DNA of 25,889 bases from Burkholderiaceae bacterium (GTDB lineage Bacteria > Pseudomonadota > Gammaproteobacteria > Burkholderiales > Burkholderiaceae_D), in assembly GCA_019752915.1 (NCBI GenBank), contig JAIELO010000278.1, forward strand, positions 1 through 25,889, read 5' to 3'. Positions 24,903 to 25,889 of this stretch are shown one piece after another. A program made the position numbers and the translations under genes. Position 1 is the stretch's first letter, and the number at the start of each line of letters is the position of its first letter. The notes beneath the pieces are model-generated. The model was not told the DNA's origin. It did not search any database and was given only the letters and a program-made list of their open reading frames with translations.

Positions 24903-25076
24903 GCGCTGCGCCGCACGTAATTTGCGGCGCAGGCGTAAGTTATCCGCCACCACTGAAAGCAGTGCAATCAGCGCCAGCACACTGAGGGCATGGGTATTCA
25001 GATAATGCCAGAAGGCCCACGCCGCTGCGGCACAGCCGAGCGCGCACAAAATAAGCCAGATCTGATCTTTCATCAT
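24894..25076 (-). CDS. 60-residue two-helix membrane protein, hypothetical
   Basis: Two hydrophobic segments (about residues 5-23 and 28-44, joined by HYLNTHALS) are followed by a basic tail (RLRRKLRAAQRDA). The start MMKDQ gives ATG at 25076, or 25073 for the second Met. Only a weak GGATGA-like ribosome-binding site is present. No family is recognised. It converges on the permease gene with 22 nt between the stop codons. Its upstream region (25077-25203) is rich in inverted repeats. Confidence 0.6.
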   Translation of the reverse strand: MMKDQIWLILCALGCAAAAWAFWHYLNTHALSVLALIALLSVVADNLRLRRKLRAAQRDA

Positions 25077-25260
25077 CGCATCATCCGTGAACGGTAGAAG
25101 TTATGCTTCGTGACCGTTTTATCACGAATGGCGTGATGCCAGCGCTTGATTTCCGCAAAGCTCATACACGTTCAACGTGGATGGCGACGCGCTTTGCGTA
25201 TGATTGAATCGTCCTGAATACAGGATTATCGACTATTGGCTCTGTTATCCGGAAAATGAA
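25077..25260. other. Gene-free, hairpin-rich gap
   Basis: No convincing gene on either strand. An imperfect hairpin pairs 25091-25095 with 25113-25117 and 25097-25100 with 25106-25109, followed by TTTT on the + strand. CGTGA at 25086-25090 can pair with TCACG at 25122-25126, which can instead pair with CGTGA at 25132-25136, so two structures exclude each other. Further right are CACGTT-c-AACGTG (25167-25179) and the arms GCAAAGC (25155-25161) with GCTTTGC (25191-25197). It is either the leader of the 60-residue gene (-) or part of a small RNA (+) ending at 25294. Confidence 0.4.
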
Positions 25261-25294
25261 AATGCCGCCCAGTGTGAACTTGGCGGCATTTTTT
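25261..25294. terminator. Strong rho-independent terminator, bidirectional
   Basis: AATGCCGCC (25261-25269) pairs perfectly with GGCGGCATT (25282-25290) around a 12-nt loop. On the + strand it runs into a T6 (25289-25294). On the - strand the tail is ATTTTCATTTTCC. It can end the two-gene small-protein operon on the - strand. The better T-run, however, is on the + strand, where no gene precedes it. Confidence 0.75.
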
Positions 25295-25327
25295 CTGGGT
25301 GCTACATGGCCGTTTCCGGCGCTCGCA

Positions 25328-25423
25328 TTACTCTTCGGTTTTTGGTTCTGCGCCGAGGTAGAGGCGCAGTAACAGACCGGACAGGGCGATGGCAGCAGGC
25401 AGGTTTTCGATGATGGTCAGCAT
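25328..25423 (-). CDS. 31-residue single-helix protein, hypothetical
   Basis: A tiny gene with a good ribosome-binding site (GGAG six nt before ATG). The protein starts MLTIIENLPAAIALSG, has one hydrophobic or amphipathic helix up to about residue 25, and ends in a charged tail (GAEPKTEE). It begins 24 nt after the 80-residue gene on the same strand, so the two probably form an operon that ends at the terminator 25261-25290. No family is recognised. Confidence 0.55.
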   Translation of the reverse strand: MLTIIENLPAAIALSGLLLRLYLGAEPKTEE

Positions 25424-25447
25424 AGTTTTCTCCGTAAGTGGTGGGAC

Positions 25448-25690
25448 TTAACCGCGCGACGCCATGAAGCGCAACTCGGCCGACAGGTTAGGGGAATGGC
25501 GCTCGCAATCTTCTGCCAGCGCATGCAACCACGAACGCGATACAGGCTGCTCGATTACCGTGACGACCGGTGCAGCAGCGCGTGGCTTGACAGCCAGCAG
25601 CGCAGCCAGCAACTGGCGTGCGGCGGCGGCCACATTGCTCAGATAGCCAGCGGTGGCGAATTCGGTATAAGTCAGTTTGCTCGTGCTCAT
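25448..25690 (-). CDS. 80-residue hypothetical protein
   Basis: The chosen start (ATG at 25690, MSTSKLTYTEF) has GGAG six nt in front. The frame is open further upstream to 25735, but that longer start lacks a ribosome-binding site. The protein has an Ala/Leu-rich helix (YLSNVAAAARQLLAALLAVKP, about residues 16-36), a short beta-like stretch (PVVTVIEQP) and a polar C-terminal part ending in SAELRFMASRG. There is no signal peptide. No family is recognised. It is the first gene of the apparent operon with the 31-residue gene. Confidence 0.65.
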   Translation of the reverse strand: MSTSKLTYTEFATAGYLSNVAAAARQLLAALLAVKPRAAAPVVTVIEQPVSRSWLHALAEDCERHSPNLSAELRFMASRG

Positions 25691-25889
25691 GATTAGCTCC
25701 ATATCTTCGTTTGTTGCTGTGCAGTATGGCGGCATTTCAGTAATAAATAAACTTTCAATTTGTGATACTCGGCATAAAAAAACGATATAACTCAGCCCGT
25801 TCCCCTATGAAGAAGTGATTCCATGGGGATACTTTTTGGCGCCAAAAAAAGTTGAGGGATATGCTGCCAGGCAGGATTGTTATCGCATG
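25691..25889. other. AT-rich upstream region at the right end
   Basis: This region contains the promoter region of the 80-residue gene on the - strand; a TTGAAA-like -35 is visible on that strand near 25754-25759 but no clear -10 is found. Position 25727-25737 repeats an 11-mer from the terminator at 25281-25291. Further right, TCCCC and GGGGA arms (about 25801-25829) flank a short spacer, and the palindrome at 25833-25848 follows. No gene is visible to the end of the window. Confidence 0.4.
25833..25848. repeat. 16-bp perfect palindrome T5-GGCGCC-A5
   Basis: TTTTTGGCGCCAAAAA is self-complementary and is extended by two more A on the right. It could be a regulator-binding site or part of a dispersed intergenic repeat; only one copy is seen in this window. 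Confidence 0.5.

Noticed and set aside
25204..25413. 69-codon + strand frame after the 60-residue gene
   Set aside because: It starts at TTG without a ribosome-binding site and reads straight through the strong terminator at 25261-25294 and over the 31-residue gene.

Overview
The window looks like the chromosome of a Gram-negative proteobacterium, most likely a betaproteobacterium (Burkholderiales or Neisseriales). Support for this is a Pseudomonas/Burkholderia-style two-subunit arginine succinyltransferase, a 1567-residue NAD-dependent glutamate dehydrogenase, a TonB-dependent outer-membrane receptor and a branched-chain-amino-acid-type ABC importer, all in moderately GC-rich DNA with dense coding. 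The family or genus cannot be fixed from this sequence. No rRNA, tRNA, CRISPR array, phage gene or transposase is visible.

Positions 1-11426 (+) carry an arginine succinyltransferase (AST) catabolic operon in the order astC (3' part only), aruF, aruG, astD, astB, gdhB, astE. Together these genes convert arginine to glutamate, succinate, ammonia and CO2. The NAD-glutamate dehydrogenase sits between astB and astE, so the glutamate made by the pathway can be deaminated by a product of the same locus. That feeds 2-oxoglutarate to the TCA cycle and regenerates the amino acceptor used by AstC. Two tandem perfect hairpins lie between astC and aruF, and a promoter-like sequence lies in front of gdhB.

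Positions 11442-23009 form an accessory-looking cluster. A LysR regulator (-) is divergent from an acyl-CoA ligase, which is followed on the + strand by a TonB-dependent receptor, an alpha/beta hydrolase, a MaoC-type hydratase and a complete five-gene ABC importer (binding protein, two ATPases, two permeases). The layout suggests outer-membrane uptake, ester hydrolysis, inner-membrane import, CoA activation and hydration of an unidentified carboxylic acid or ester. The same 16-bp dyad, TGTGC-N6-GCACA, lies about 100 nt upstream of both the ligase and the receptor start codons. It is a good candidate for a shared operator of the neighbouring LysR protein. This cluster is the best candidate in the window for an undescribed system.

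Positions 23010-25889 hold an APC-family amino-acid permease (+) with a long structured upstream region, plus several very small genes on the - strand. These are a 38-residue and a 60-residue membrane protein, and an apparent two-gene operon of an 80-residue and a 31-residue protein. The 38- and 31-residue genes are very short but have good ribosome-binding sites. The region also contains a strong bidirectional terminator whose T-run faces the + strand although no + gene precedes it, a hairpin-rich gap, and an A/T-flanked 16-bp palindrome near the right end.
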